Position numbers and translations under genes: made by a program | Shown here: positions 45,302-54,157 of the stretch, piece after piece | How the letters are laid out: each line of letters opens with the position of its first letter | Numbering within the stretch: the first letter of the stretch is position 1 | Source: an uncultured Opitutales bacterium | GTDB lineage: Bacteria > Verrucomicrobiota > Verrucomicrobiia > Opitutales > Intestinicryptomonadaceae | Direction: 5' to 3' | Assembly (NCBI GenBank): GCA_900545705.1 | Contig: URAK01000002.1 | Location: 62,001 to 126,000, forward strand | DNA length: 64,000 nt | The notes under the pieces: generated by a model | The model's input: only the letters and a program-made list of their open reading frames with translations | What the model was told of the DNA's origin: nothing | The model's database searches: none

Positions 45302-46324
45302 CTAAGCGCGCTTCCTCTCGAATATCGACGACACCAAAGAAGCCAAGATAAACGCCATTCCAATAGAGCCTGTGACGATTTCCGGGACTTCCATAAAAGT
45401 CGCAATAAGCATTATAGCCGCAAGCGAACCTATCGCCCAATACGCACCGTGCGTCAGGTACACAAGCTTTTCAAGAGTCTTTTTCTCGACGAGCATAATC
45501 GTAAGCGACCTCACAAAAAACGCGCCCACCGCAAGGCCTATCGTTATCACCACAACGTCCTTCGTAAGTGCGAACGCCCCCAGCACGCCGTCGAGCGAAA
45601 ACGACGCGTCTATGAGTTCGAGATAAATGAATGCCGCAAGCCCCGCATGCTTTAATGCAAACGCATTCTCCTGCTTCGCGAGCGATTCGAGCTTTGAGCT
45701 TACCCCGTGTATTAGCAAGTGCGCCACAATGCCGACTATCCCTGCTATAATTGAAACCCAGTGCTGCCCTCCAGAAAGCATCGGCTGTATCGCCCCGAGC
45801 GCCGCAAGCGTAAGGACGGTCGGCGCGAACCTGCTCCTGCCGATTTTTTGCAAGAGCTTTTCCGGCATCGAGAGCCAGTGGAGAGATTTTTCCCTGTCGA
45901 ACATGAACTCGCAAAACAGCATCATCAAAAACGCTCCGCCGAACGAAGATATTCCCACATGCGACTCATGAAGCAATTTGGCGTAATCGTCGGGCTTTTC
46001 GAGTGTGAGGCGCAAGACCTCCATGCACGATATATTTGAGAATATCGCTACTATCACAATCGGGAATACAAATCGCATTCCGAAAACCGCAATCGCAATG
46101 CCCCAAGTCAAAAAGCGCATGCGCCATTTGTGGGACATTTTTTCAAGCTTCGTGGCGTTTATGACGGCATTGTCAAATGATAGGCTCACTTCTAGGGCTG
46201 TAATCACGAGAGCCGTAAACATAAAGCTCCACCCGAGCCCCGCCCCCACGCATTCTCCGCGGTAAAATGCGAGGCCCAACCCCACAATCATTATCCCTAT
46301 CGACCATTCAAAATATTTTAACAT
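45302..46324 (-). CDS. TerC/DUF475-family integral membrane protein
   Basis: Membrane protein of 340 residues with about nine hydrophobic segments. It carries two acidic signatures typical of the TerC/Alx/DUF475 group: ITALEVSLSFDNAVIN near residue 45 and ELIDASFSLDGVLGAF near residue 240. Family members export metal ions, chiefly manganese, in some bacteria or take part in tellurite resistance; the ion moved here is unknown. It is the last gene of the minus-strand run nuoA, EIIA/DAC fusion and this protein, starting 34 bases after the fusion gene. Confidence 0.9.
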   Translation of the reverse strand: MLKYFEWSIGIMIVGLGLAFYRGECVGAGLGWSFMFTALVITALEVSLSFDNAVINATKLEKMSHKWRMRFLTWGIAIAVFGMRFVFPIVIVAIFSNISCMEVLRLTLEKPDDYAKLLHESHVGISSFGGAFLMMLFCEFMFDREKSLHWLSMPEKLLQKIGRSRFAPTVLTLAALGAIQPMLSGGQHWVSIIAGIVGIVAHLLIHGVSSKLESLAKQENAFALKHAGLAAFIYLELIDASFSLDGVLGAFALTKDVVVITIGLAVGAFFVRSLTIMLVEKKTLEKLVYLTHGAYWAIGSLAAIMLIATFMEVPEIVTGSIGMAFILASLVSSIFERKRA

Positions 46325-46358
46325 AGGTAGTTTATATTTTCCCCCGAACAGCGACGCG

Positions 46359-47729
46359 CTACTTGCGTTTTTCCGTAATCGGGAGCATTTGTCCTTTTCT
46401 AAAAAGCGTTATCTGGCCAGTGCTCGACGAAACCACAATGGAAATGCAGTCCGCCATGAGGGAAATCGAGTAAGCTGCGGCATGGCGTGCGCCCAGGCCG
46501 CCCGGGAGCTGCAATTTAAAATCGGGAGTATGGATTAGTGCGCCGGCGGCTTCAAGAACCCCCGAGGAATCTATTATAAATGCTCCGTCTATCAGCGAAT
46601 ATTCCTTCACAGTCTCGTCCATAAACGGATTCAAGACATTTCTATCCTCAGGTTTGTATCCGTAGAAGGGATTTAAAATCAGCTGCTTCAGATGAGGCTT
46701 TAATTCTTCAGCTGAACCGATGACAAATATGCAGCCAACCGGCTTGCCCTCGCGCCCCTCGACTGAAAGCTCAGTTGCTATGTCCAAAACGCGTTCGAGC
46801 ACTTCCGGGGTGACGCCTTCCGGAAGCATATTTTTTTGCCCGATAAACACGTTGGAAAACTCCTTGCCGATGTCGAGCATTACAATCGTATCAATCAGAT
46901 TGCTTTCGCGGACTCCGCCGAGGCAGCAGATTTTTTCCTTCGCGCCGAAAGTTCCGCGTGTAAGCCCTATCATAACCGCGCTGCGCAGTTGCGAAAACCT
47001 CACGTCAGAAAACGACCTCACGCTTATAAATTCGCATTTAGGGGGCATTGATACGGGCGGTTTTTCGCTTACAATTACAACTTTTGAATCGCCGAAAATC
47101 GAAGAAATATCCGGCATTTCGGTAAACGAGTCGCCCAATAAAATTATAGCCGAGCATTTTGCCGCCTTGGAAATTTTAAATGCAGAGCGCATAATCATAT
47201 CGTTTAGGCGCTCTTCATTGCGCATTGGCTTGCGCTTGGTTTCAGATTTTGCCGTAGATTTTGATTTTCCGCCGTTAAACGCTCCCATCACGGCGTCTTT
47301 AAACTCGGGCAAGTCGGCAGCCAACTTTATTTTTGCGCAGACGTCGGCAGAAAATATTTTGGCGAGATTTGAGAGCACGCTGAGATAATTGTCCACCTTT
47401 TCGTCCGAGAGCATCAAAAAAAGTATGCGTGTCTGCTTATAGTCCTCCAAGCCGTCGAAGTTTATGCCGTCCTCGGTACATTTTCCAACCGCAAATACGT
47501 ATTTTTGCTTCAAGCCGGGAACACGCGTATGCGGCATGCATATTCCGTGGCCCAGATAGGTTGATATTGATCTTTCCCTCTCGATTAGATTTTCAACTAC
47601 GTCTTTGCGCTCCGCCCCGCCGAGAATAGAATCCGGTATGCATTCCAAAAGCTGACCGACCGCCTCGGAAAAATCCGTGGCCGACACATCTACAATCCTC
47701 GATTTCGATAGGTAGCGCTTTAAATTCAT
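46359..47729 (-). CDS. PTS EIIA / PK-C-like / diadenylate-cyclase-like fusion protein
   Basis: A 456-residue cytoplasmic protein in three parts. Residues 1-150 resemble the PTS EIIA type 2 domain, with phosphorylatable His67 in GHGICMPHTRVPG. Residues about 175-290 resemble the pyruvate-kinase C-terminal fold (MIMRSAFKISKAAKCSAIILL, SAVMIGLTRGTF). Residues about 305-455 match the diadenylate cyclase (DAC, DisA_N) domain: DGA at 381-383, GARHAAA at 413-419, ISIVVSSSTGQ at 430. DAC enzymes join two ATP into c-di-AMP, a potassium and wall signal. The usual GTRHR and SEETG read GARHA and SSSTG, so activity is uncertain. It lies 4 bases after nuoA. Confidence 0.8.
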   Translation of the reverse strand: MNLKRYLSKSRIVDVSATDFSEAVGQLLECIPDSILGGAERKDVVENLIERERSISTYLGHGICMPHTRVPGLKQKYVFAVGKCTEDGINFDGLEDYKQTRILFLMLSDEKVDNYLSVLSNLAKIFSADVCAKIKLAADLPEFKDAVMGAFNGGKSKSTAKSETKRKPMRNEERLNDMIMRSAFKISKAAKCSAIILLGDSFTEMPDISSIFGDSKVVIVSEKPPVSMPPKCEFISVRSFSDVRFSQLRSAVMIGLTRGTFGAKEKICCLGGVRESNLIDTIVMLDIGKEFSNVFIGQKNMLPEGVTPEVLERVLDIATELSVEGREGKPVGCIFVIGSAEELKPHLKQLILNPFYGYKPEDRNVLNPFMDETVKEYSLIDGAFIIDSSGVLEAAGALIHTPDFKLQLPGGLGARHAAAYSISLMADCISIVVSSSTGQITLFRKGQMLPITEKRK

Positions 47730-47733
47730 TACG

Positions 47734-48120
47734 CTAATTGCTCTTTGGGATATTCCAATTTAACGCGTCTTTTTTCATCTCGTACAGCACGCCTGTTGCG
47801 AGAACCGCAATAAAGAAAAGGGTCGGAAGCAGAATCGGGAAATTGTTGGAAACAAAATCCCCGTAGGCGACCGCAAGCGGGATCAGAAAGACGACCTCAA
47901 TGTCGAAAATCACAAAAAGCATCGCCACAACATAGAATCTTGCGCCGAAGCGCGGGTGGGGCTGTCCTTCTGGGACGACTCCGCATTCGTAGGCGGAATT
48001 TGCGGGTTTATTTGCCTTTGCCCTCTGCCCGAAAATCTGGCTTGCCGCGACAATTGCAATTCCCATCGCGAGCGCAGTTATTATCTGAACGAATACCGAT
48101 ATGTACGATGACAATTCCAT
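47734..48120 (-). CDS. nuoA: NADH-quinone oxidoreductase subunit A
   Basis: Small membrane subunit of respiratory complex I, 128 residues with three hydrophobic segments. Family landmarks are AYECGVVPEGQPHPRFGARFYVVAMLFVIFDIEVVFLIP in the centre (quoted by its key parts YECG, RF and FDIE). The other complex I genes, which usually follow nuoA directly, are not in the window; instead the EIIA/DAC fusion follows after 4 bases. The gene is intact, so complex I genes are probably dispersed in this genome. Confidence 0.93.
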   Translation of the reverse strand: MELSSYISVFVQIITALAMGIAIVAASQIFGQRAKANKPANSAYECGVVPEGQPHPRFGARFYVVAMLFVIFDIEVVFLIPLAVAYGDFVSNNFPILLPTLFFIAVLATGVLYEMKKDALNWNIPKSN

Positions 48121-48343
48121 GTTTTTGGGAATTTCTCACATAGAATCATGCAATGCAACTTTTTTTTGCCTTTTTTTTAACGTATGAAAATCGATATTTC
48201 TTAGTTGCTTTGGGCGGCAAAACGCTTGATGTTTTTCGCGCGAAAGGAAGCGTCCGAACCGCAGGTATTTCATGTGAATCGGGCATTTTTCCCAAATTTA
48301 ACTGGGCGGGATAAAACTTCAAACGCTGGAAGAAATAATAAAA

Positions 48344-48367
48344 AAAGCCGCGGGTAGCCGCGGCTTT
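48344..48367 (-). terminator. Terminator after the 48.4 kb PEP-CTERM gene
   Basis: AAAGCCGCGG (48344-48353) and CCGCGGCTTT (48358-48367) form a ten-pair stem with a GTAG loop. On the minus strand a T-tract follows (A residues 48337-48346). About 220 further bases lead to the nuoA start. Confidence 0.9.
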
Positions 48368-48399
48368 ATGGTGAAAGGATAATGAATTATCGCACAAAA

Positions 48400-49476
48400 C
48401 TACCTGCGAAACTTGCGGCGCAATCCAGCAAGAATAAGGCAAACTGCGCCTATTGCGGAGGCCATCGCCGCCGGCTCGGGGACTACGACCATCTGCAAGC
48501 TGTTGCCGTTCCACGCCAACGAGAAGTTTTCGTCGTCCAATCCCGAAACTATAAAATCATCTGCAAGAGTTCCGTCTTCAGAAAAACCTTCAAGCGAGCC
48601 TGCCGAGATTATATCGTAGGTCCCGGAAGATATTGAAGATAAGTCCAATTCTGAAAAATCGAGCGTCACTTTCTTCTCTGAGTCTTTGGAGAATTTTCCG
48701 CCGAAATCGAATAGCGCTGAATCGGGGTCAAGCTCGCATATATGGAGAATAACGTTGCTTGTGCCAAATTCGACCGTTTCGGCAATTAACATCGACTTTA
48801 CATACATATTTAAGGTCTGCTCCGCAGTCCCGGTCATTGCGAAAGACTTGGCTTTAACCTCGTCTATGTACGCGCCTTGCGCGCCAATCGCGCCGTTTGT
48901 TATACCCTGGGACATGAGCTGCCCGCCGACATCAATTTTAAAGGAAGTCTGAGCAGCCGAGTCGGATATGACAATACTATGGTTGCCTGAATAGAACATA
49001 TTTAGGTTTCCCGTGACTTTAAGCACAAATTCGCTTTCAGTGGCATTTTCGCTGCCCAGAACGAGGCGCCTCGTCCAATAGGATCTCGAATAAATATTTC
49101 CGACCGAGTAGCTCGAACCGAAAACCACATCACCGTAGTCTTTTGCTTCACCCGAAAACGTTATTTCCGACGAATTTTCGCCAATCACGCCGACTTCATA
49201 ACGGATAAATCCGACAGTGTCAGATGCGGTTGGAGCAGTCGTTGCTTGGGTATACACGCTGTAATTTCCGGAGTCTCCCTTTGTAGTATATTCTCCGGTA
49301 TAATCTTCGGGATAGAGGGGGGCGTAATTGCAATTACTTATGCTCCCCGCAGTTATCAGATACCACGAGGAAGCGTCGTCCAACGCCCCGGAACCTTTGT
49401 AAATGTATCCTACATTCGCAAGCACAGAGCCCGCCGCAAGGCAAAAAATTGGCAATATAAATTTCTTCATATTCAT
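48400..49476 (-). CDS. PEP-CTERM protein with beta-rich, autotransporter-like body
   Basis: Exported protein of 358 residues: signal peptide MNMKKFILPIFCLAAGSVLA, a Ser/Thr/Gly-rich beta body and a PEP-CTERM tail (VPEPAAMASAIGAVCLILAG, then LRRKFRR). The body contains recurring strand-like segments (EFVLKVTGNLNMFYSG, SFKIDVGGQLMSQG, NVILHICELD) as in beta-solenoids of PVC surface proteins. The end segment VTLDFSELDLSSISSGTYDIISAGSLEG recurs as a theme in such proteins. PEP-CTERM tails are normally cut and anchored by an exosortase. The ligand or role is unknown. A strong terminator follows. Confidence 0.82.
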   Translation of the reverse strand: MNMKKFILPIFCLAAGSVLANVGYIYKGSGALDDASSWYLITAGSISNCNYAPLYPEDYTGEYTTKGDSGNYSVYTQATTAPTASDTVGFIRYEVGVIGENSSEITFSGEAKDYGDVVFGSSYSVGNIYSRSYWTRRLVLGSENATESEFVLKVTGNLNMFYSGNHSIVISDSAAQTSFKIDVGGQLMSQGITNGAIGAQGAYIDEVKAKSFAMTGTAEQTLNMYVKSMLIAETVEFGTSNVILHICELDPDSALFDFGGKFSKDSEKKVTLDFSELDLSSISSGTYDIISAGSLEGFSEDGTLADDFIVSGLDDENFSLAWNGNSLQMVVVPEPAAMASAIGAVCLILAGLRRKFRR

Positions 49477-49589
49477 TTTCTATATTGTTTATTATGAGAT
49501 TTTGACGGTCAAGTTTTTTTTGCCGGCATAATTATCTGCTGAAATTCTTTGAAACGACCCTACCCGCGATGCGCGCAACCAATACAAAA

Positions 49590-49618
49590 GCGTTTGCCGG
49601 TTTTTGCGCGGCAAACGC
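49590..49618 (-). terminator. Hairpin after hemB
   Basis: GCGTTTGCC (49590-49598) pairs with GGCAAACGC (49610-49618) around an 11-base loop. On the minus strand it is followed by TTTTG, so it likely ends hemB transcription. Confidence 0.75.
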
Positions 49619-49640
49619 ATATTTTTATAAAAACCGCCCC

Positions 49641-50660
49641 TTATCGACCTTGGGCAATGTCGAGCGCAAAGTATGTTAGAATTATATCGGCGCCCGCGCG
49701 TTTTATGCAGAGCAAAGATTCGTCCCTTGCGCGTTCAAGGTCAATCCAGCCCTTCAAAGCAGCAGCCTGAATCATCGAGTACTCCCCGGACACTTGGTAT
49801 GCCGCAACCGGAAGATTCGTGCGCGCCTTAATCTTTGCCACGATATCGAGGTATGTGCCGGCGGGCTTTACCATTATTACGTCGGCGCCCTCCTCTTCGT
49901 CCAAATCGGCCTCGCGGAGCGCCTCGGAGCAGTTTGCAGGGTTTAGCTGGTAGCCGCGCTTGTCGAGATACACCTTTTTGGCTCCTCCGGCGGACTTTGG
50001 CGCGGAACCTATGGCGTCGCGAAAAGGACCGTAGCAGGCTGAGGCGTATTTTGCGCTGTAAGCCATTATTGCTGTTTCAGTAAAGTCGCATTCGTCAAGC
50101 GTCGAGCGAATCGCGCCAATGCGCCCGTCCATCATGTCCGAGGGCGCCACGAAATCGGCGCCCGCCTGCGCCGCCAAAGCAGCCATTCCCGCGAGCACTT
50201 CAACGGTTTCGTCATTTAAAATCCATTTTCCGGAAGAGTCGAGAATCCCGTCGTGGCCGTGCGAAGTGTACGGGTCGAGCGCAATGTCGGCGACCACCAC
50301 CATTTCCGGAAAGCGCTTTTTGACGGCGGCAATAGCGCGGTTTGCAAGAGACTTCGGGTTGACGGCCTCGTCCGCCCGCGGTGTCTTTCGCGCAGGGTCG
50401 ACTAGCGGGAAAGGCGCTATTGCGCGCACTCCGCATTTAAGCGATTTTTCGCAAAGTTTCAAGAGGGAGTCTATCGTATGGCGCGAAACTCCCGGCATCG
50501 ACGGGATTTTGACGGATCCGTTTTTGCCCTCCATAATAAACACGGGCAGAATCATATCCGCCGGATCGAGTCTGTTTTCCGCGCAGAGCGACAACATAGA
50601 CGCGCCTTTGCGGAGTCTTCTTGGCCTTTTGGGCATATCGAGCTTGAATTTTTCTTCCAT
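49641..50660 (-). CDS. hemB: Delta-aminolevulinic acid dehydratase (porphobilinogen synthase)
   Basis: Joins two 5-aminolevulinate molecules into porphobilinogen, the shared precursor of heme, siroheme and cobalamin. The 339-residue protein has the Asp-rich metal site ALDPYTSHGHDG instead of the cysteine triad of zinc enzymes, thus the magnesium-type. The catalytic lysines are in MAYSAKYAS and DVIMVKPAG, with SDMMDGRIGAIR nearby. The ATG at 50660 begins the usual N-terminus; an earlier in-frame start would run to the cysS start region. It is divergent from cysS with only 43 bases between start codons. Confidence 0.96.
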   Translation of the reverse strand: MEEKFKLDMPKRPRRLRKGASMLSLCAENRLDPADMILPVFIMEGKNGSVKIPSMPGVSRHTIDSLLKLCEKSLKCGVRAIAPFPLVDPARKTPRADEAVNPKSLANRAIAAVKKRFPEMVVVADIALDPYTSHGHDGILDSSGKWILNDETVEVLAGMAALAAQAGADFVAPSDMMDGRIGAIRSTLDECDFTETAIMAYSAKYASACYGPFRDAIGSAPKSAGGAKKVYLDKRGYQLNPANCSEALREADLDEEEGADVIMVKPAGTYLDIVAKIKARTNLPVAAYQVSGEYSMIQAAALKGWIDLERARDESLLCIKRAGADIILTYFALDIAQGR

Positions 50661-50703
50661 TGTGTTTTGATATTGCGCCAGTCTAAAAAAAATCTCAACA
50701 AAA

Positions 50704-52125
50704 ATGAAACCGAGCATTTATAATACGCTGACAAGGAGAAAAGACGTTCTCGAACCGTCCGGAAAAGTTTTTGGAATGTACTGCTGCGGCCCGACGGTAT
50801 ACGGGCCGGCGCATATCGGCAATTTCAGGACGTTCCTCGCGCAAGACGTGCTGCGCAGGGTTCTCGAATGTTCGGGCCTTAAGGTAAAGCACGTCCGCAA
50901 TATAACCGACGTCGACGACAAGACAATACGCGAAAGCCGCAAACTTGGCGTCAGCCTCTCGGAGTTCACATCAAAGTGGACTGACAAGTTCCACGCAGAC
51001 TGCGAGCGCCTGAATATGCTTCCTCCCACAGTTGAGCCAAAGGCGACCGAACATATTAAAGAGCAGCTTGAAATGGTCTCAAAGCTCGTCGACAACGGGC
51101 ACGCCTACGTCTCGGGCGACGGCAGCGTTTACTTTAAGATTTCGTCCGATCCCGAATACGGAAAACTGTCGGGGCTCGACCGCGAAAACCTCGCAACGCA
51201 AAGCGTAAACTCTGCGGGCGACGCAAATCTCGCGGACGAATACGAAAGGGAAAACGTCTCAGATTTCGCCTTGTGGAAGAGCCGCAAGCCGGAAGACGGC
51301 GAGAATTTCTGGAAGTCTCCTTGGGGCGAGGGGCGTCCGGGCTGGCATATTGAATGCTCGGCGATGTCTACAAAATATCTCGGGCCAACCTTTGACCTTC
51401 ATGGCGGCGGGATTGACCTATGCTTTCCGCACCATGAGAACGAAATAGCCCAAAGCGAATGCTCCACAGGCTGCAAACCGTACGTAAAATATTGGTTCCA
51501 CAGCGCGCACTTAATGGTTGAGGGAGCGAAAATGTCAAAGAGCCTCGGCAACCTGTACACCTTTGACGACCTTGCGTCCAAAGGCTATACAGCGCAGCAG
51601 ATAAGGTACGCACTGATATCCGGGCACTACCGCCAGCAACTCAACTTCACTTTTAAGGGGCTCGACGACGCAAAGAGCGCACTTGCAAAGCTCTCGAAAT
51701 CGCTAAAATCGGCTCTTGAAAAGCTCGGGCTTAAAATGTCTGACTTCAAAAAGCTCGTAAAGCCCTCGGCCAAGTTTGAAGGAACGGCTTTTGAAGGAGC
51801 GTGGACGGCGCTTTGCGACGACATAAACGTGCCAAAGGCAATCGGTGAAATATTCGCCTCTCTCGGAAAGCTTGGCGACTCCCAAGAAAACTTGAATGCA
51901 TTTGGCGGGTTGATGTACGCACTGGGCATAGATTTGTCGGAAATTGAGAATGAAACACAGGAAACGCCCATTGAAATTCCCGATGAAATTGTGGAGCTTG
52001 CTAACAAGAGATGGGAGGCAAAAAAAGCGAAAAACTTTGCTCTCGCGGACGAACTTCGTAAGAAGATTTCCGATTTGGGCTGGACTGTTCTCGACAAAAA
52101 AGACGGTTTTGATATAAAGAAGTAA
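50704..52125 (+). CDS. cysS: Cysteinyl-tRNA synthetase
   Basis: Attaches cysteine to tRNA(Cys). The 473-residue class I synthetase has MYCCGPTVYGPAHIGNFRTF (HIGH-like, zinc Cys), GWHIECSAMSTKYLG, GGIDLCFPHHENE (zinc ligands) and KMSKSLGN. Its start matches the family N-terminus (SIYNTLTRR), though no ribosome site is visible in the sequence CTCAACAAAA before the ATG. It lies head to head with hemB. A small hairpin (52138-52160) and a strong terminator follow. Confidence 0.97.
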   Translation: MKPSIYNTLTRRKDVLEPSGKVFGMYCCGPTVYGPAHIGNFRTFLAQDVLRRVLECSGLKVKHVRNITDVDDKTIRESRKLGVSLSEFTSKWTDKFHADCERLNMLPPTVEPKATEHIKEQLEMVSKLVDNGHAYVSGDGSVYFKISSDPEYGKLSGLDRENLATQSVNSAGDANLADEYERENVSDFALWKSRKPEDGENFWKSPWGEGRPGWHIECSAMSTKYLGPTFDLHGGGIDLCFPHHENEIAQSECSTGCKPYVKYWFHSAHLMVEGAKMSKSLGNLYTFDDLASKGYTAQQIRYALISGHYRQQLNFTFKGLDDAKSALAKLSKSLKSALEKLGLKMSDFKKLVKPSAKFEGTAFEGAWTALCDDINVPKAIGEIFASLGKLGDSQENLNAFGGLMYALGIDLSEIENETQETPIEIPDEIVELANKRWEAKKAKNFALADELRKKISDLGWTVLDKKDGFDIKK

Positions 52126-52171
52126 AAGCGCATCGTGCATTCCGCAGCTTTTGCGGAATGTTGGCGCAATG

Positions 52172-52201
52172 CGGCGGGCGTACTATGCCCGCCGTTTTTT
52201 T
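52172..52201 (+). terminator. Terminator after cysS
   Basis: CGGCGGGC (52172-52179) pairs with GCCCGCCG (52187-52194), followed by seven T residues. A second stem, CATTCCGCA with TGCGGAATG (52138-52146 and 52152-52160), lies directly before it. Confidence 0.93.
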
Positions 52202-52542
52202 GTCGTTATCGAAAAAATGGAGGGTAGACGGGAGAAGCCCGCCTTGGATTCGGGGAAAATTACTCCTAAAAAAAGCACTCTCGTTTGCCGAATCCGCGAA
52301 AATATTTGTCGGACGCGGGCGCGTGTGTGGTGTGTGTGGGGGGGGGGCAAGTTCCCTAAAATCTATGGAGCGAACATTCCTCAAATATACTCATTTTGCG
52401 CAAAGGAACTGGCAAAGACAATTTTGCCGAGGATTTTTGCCGCAAAACTCTAAGTTTACAGTAAACTAAATTTTCTATTTTTATTTTTGATTATAAATAA
52501 AAAGAAGAATATAAAGAGAAATGTAAAATTATTTTTTGCCCC
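52202..52542. other. Intergenic region with GT repeat and G10 tract
   Basis: About 340 bases between the cysS terminator and the PEP-CTERM gene. It contains GTGTGTGG-TGTGTG runs followed by an uninterrupted run of ten G residues (52338-52347), about 195 bases upstream of the next start codon. The rest is AT-rich and holds no gene. Confidence 0.7.
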
Positions 52543-54093
52543 ATGAAAAAATTGCTTTCTTACATAAAAAATTCAGCATTTCTGCCAATATGCGCAGGCA
52601 TTGCCGCAATCCAGCCCCAACTATCCGCGCAAATCCAGGAGTTGTATTTTAACGATGTCACAGACAACAATTCAACATATATAAGCGACATCTCCAACTG
52701 GTATACGGATACTTCACGGACGACACCATTTACCGGAACTCTCGACGGCAACCAAAACGGCAATGTCTCTGGTTCAGGAGGGTTTTCCATAAAAGTGGCG
52801 GCATTCAATACCCCGACATTTAACAATTTAACATACACGGCAGAAGACATTTTAACAACTTTTGATTTTCTGGTACTTGGCAACGATACCGTTCTCACAA
52901 TAAATGGAGATCTTACTACCAACTTTTCATTAGGCAACGATGGCACATTTAATAGTCAACGCACTGCAGGCCTTGTTCTATGGTCAAAATCTACTCTACA
53001 CGTCAAAGGCGACTGGATTATAAGTTCGAGTAGAGCCGGATCCTCTAACTACCAAGCTGTGAAGATAACTACGGGTGGAGATGATATAAACGGATCCGTT
53101 TTGGTTGATGGCAATATAATCTCAAAAGGACCCGACAACATAATATTTTCGACTGTGCGCGGCGATTTTAAGGTTGGGGGCACCATAGACTTAAATGGCG
53201 GCCAGTGGAATCTGGCGTCTACAACATCCGCCAACACATATACAAGGGAAATCGGAGGGCTTGGAAAAGCTGACGGAAGCAATGACAGGGTCAGAATGAA
53301 CATTACAAATACTTCTACAGAACCAAGCAATGCAGTAGTCAATTTAATTTTCAAAAACAAGTCTTCGTACGAAGCAACGACAGCATTTTCCAGAGCAAAA
53401 ACTGATAATGCAAAATTGAACCTCACAATGATGGCGGAAGACGCCGCAAACGGAAGACAAATTCTTAGAATTGACACGTATCCTTTATACTGGTGCAACG
53501 GAGTGGAAATGTACGACGCAAACATAAACGACGTGGAGGTAAACTCCGGCAGGCTCGATATTGGCATGTATTATGGACTAAAAGGCAACAACCTGCAAAT
53601 TTACAGTCATAGCGGCAGGGCCGAAGACGCCGTCTTCAGCGCAACCTCGCTAATGACGGGCAACGAAATGGGCAGAGCCGAGTTCGACTCAATGTCCTTC
53701 TACAAGGGAACGATAGTATTCGACCTCGCGGAAGTCGACAAGGACTTCATTCAGATTAACGGCGGAGTCACGCGCCTCGCGCAAGATGCAAAACTCGTTT
53801 TCGACATAAATCTTTCAGCAGCAGATCTTAAAATGTATCTTGAAGCAATCGGGGAAGAAATGATGCAGTGGGATATAATGTCGTTTAAAACAGACGATTC
53901 CAATATCGTGGAGGACGACATCATATTAAAGACGCAATCGGGCATTGAAGGAGCACTCGATTTTGTCGCCGACCAATCGTCAGGGCTGACAACAGTATAT
54001 GTTGAATTGGCATTGGTCCCCGAACCTTCGACTGTTGCCGCAATACTCGGCGCGGCGGCAATAGCCTACGCCCTAATCCGCAGGAGAAAATGA
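52543..54093 (+). CDS. PEP-CTERM protein with beta-solenoid-like body
   Basis: Exported protein of 516 residues: signal peptide ending near QPQLSA, a long Asn/Thr/Ser-rich beta body and a PEP-CTERM tail (VPEPSTVAAILGAAAIAYALI, then RRRK). The middle carries repeated strand-like units (FLVLGNDTVLTINGDLTT, STLHVKGDWIISSS, SVLVDGNIISKGP, DFKVGGTIDLNGGQW), which suggests a right-handed beta-helix exposed at the surface. Base and codon use is more AT-rich in the first half than in neighbouring genes. Function is unknown; adhesion or glycan binding is a guess. A terminator follows. Confidence 0.82.
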   Translation: MKKLLSYIKNSAFLPICAGIAAIQPQLSAQIQELYFNDVTDNNSTYISDISNWYTDTSRTTPFTGTLDGNQNGNVSGSGGFSIKVAAFNTPTFNNLTYTAEDILTTFDFLVLGNDTVLTINGDLTTNFSLGNDGTFNSQRTAGLVLWSKSTLHVKGDWIISSSRAGSSNYQAVKITTGGDDINGSVLVDGNIISKGPDNIIFSTVRGDFKVGGTIDLNGGQWNLASTTSANTYTREIGGLGKADGSNDRVRMNITNTSTEPSNAVVNLIFKNKSSYEATTAFSRAKTDNAKLNLTMMAEDAANGRQILRIDTYPLYWCNGVEMYDANINDVEVNSGRLDIGMYYGLKGNNLQIYSHSGRAEDAVFSATSLMTGNEMGRAEFDSMSFYKGTIVFDLAEVDKDFIQINGGVTRLAQDAKLVFDINLSAADLKMYLEAIGEEMMQWDIMSFKTDDSNIVEDDIILKTQSGIEGALDFVADQSSGLTTVYVELALVPEPSTVAAILGAAAIAYALIRRRK

Positions 54094-54127
54094 CACTTTT
54101 ATAAAACTGCTGTATAGAAATTGAAGC

Positions 54128-54157
54128 GCGCGGATTATTTATCCGCGCCTTTTATTT
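54128..54157 (+). terminator. Terminator after the 52.5 kb PEP-CTERM gene
   Basis: GCGCGGAT (54128-54135) pairs with ATCCGCGC (54141-54148), followed by CTTTTATTT. Confidence 0.88.
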
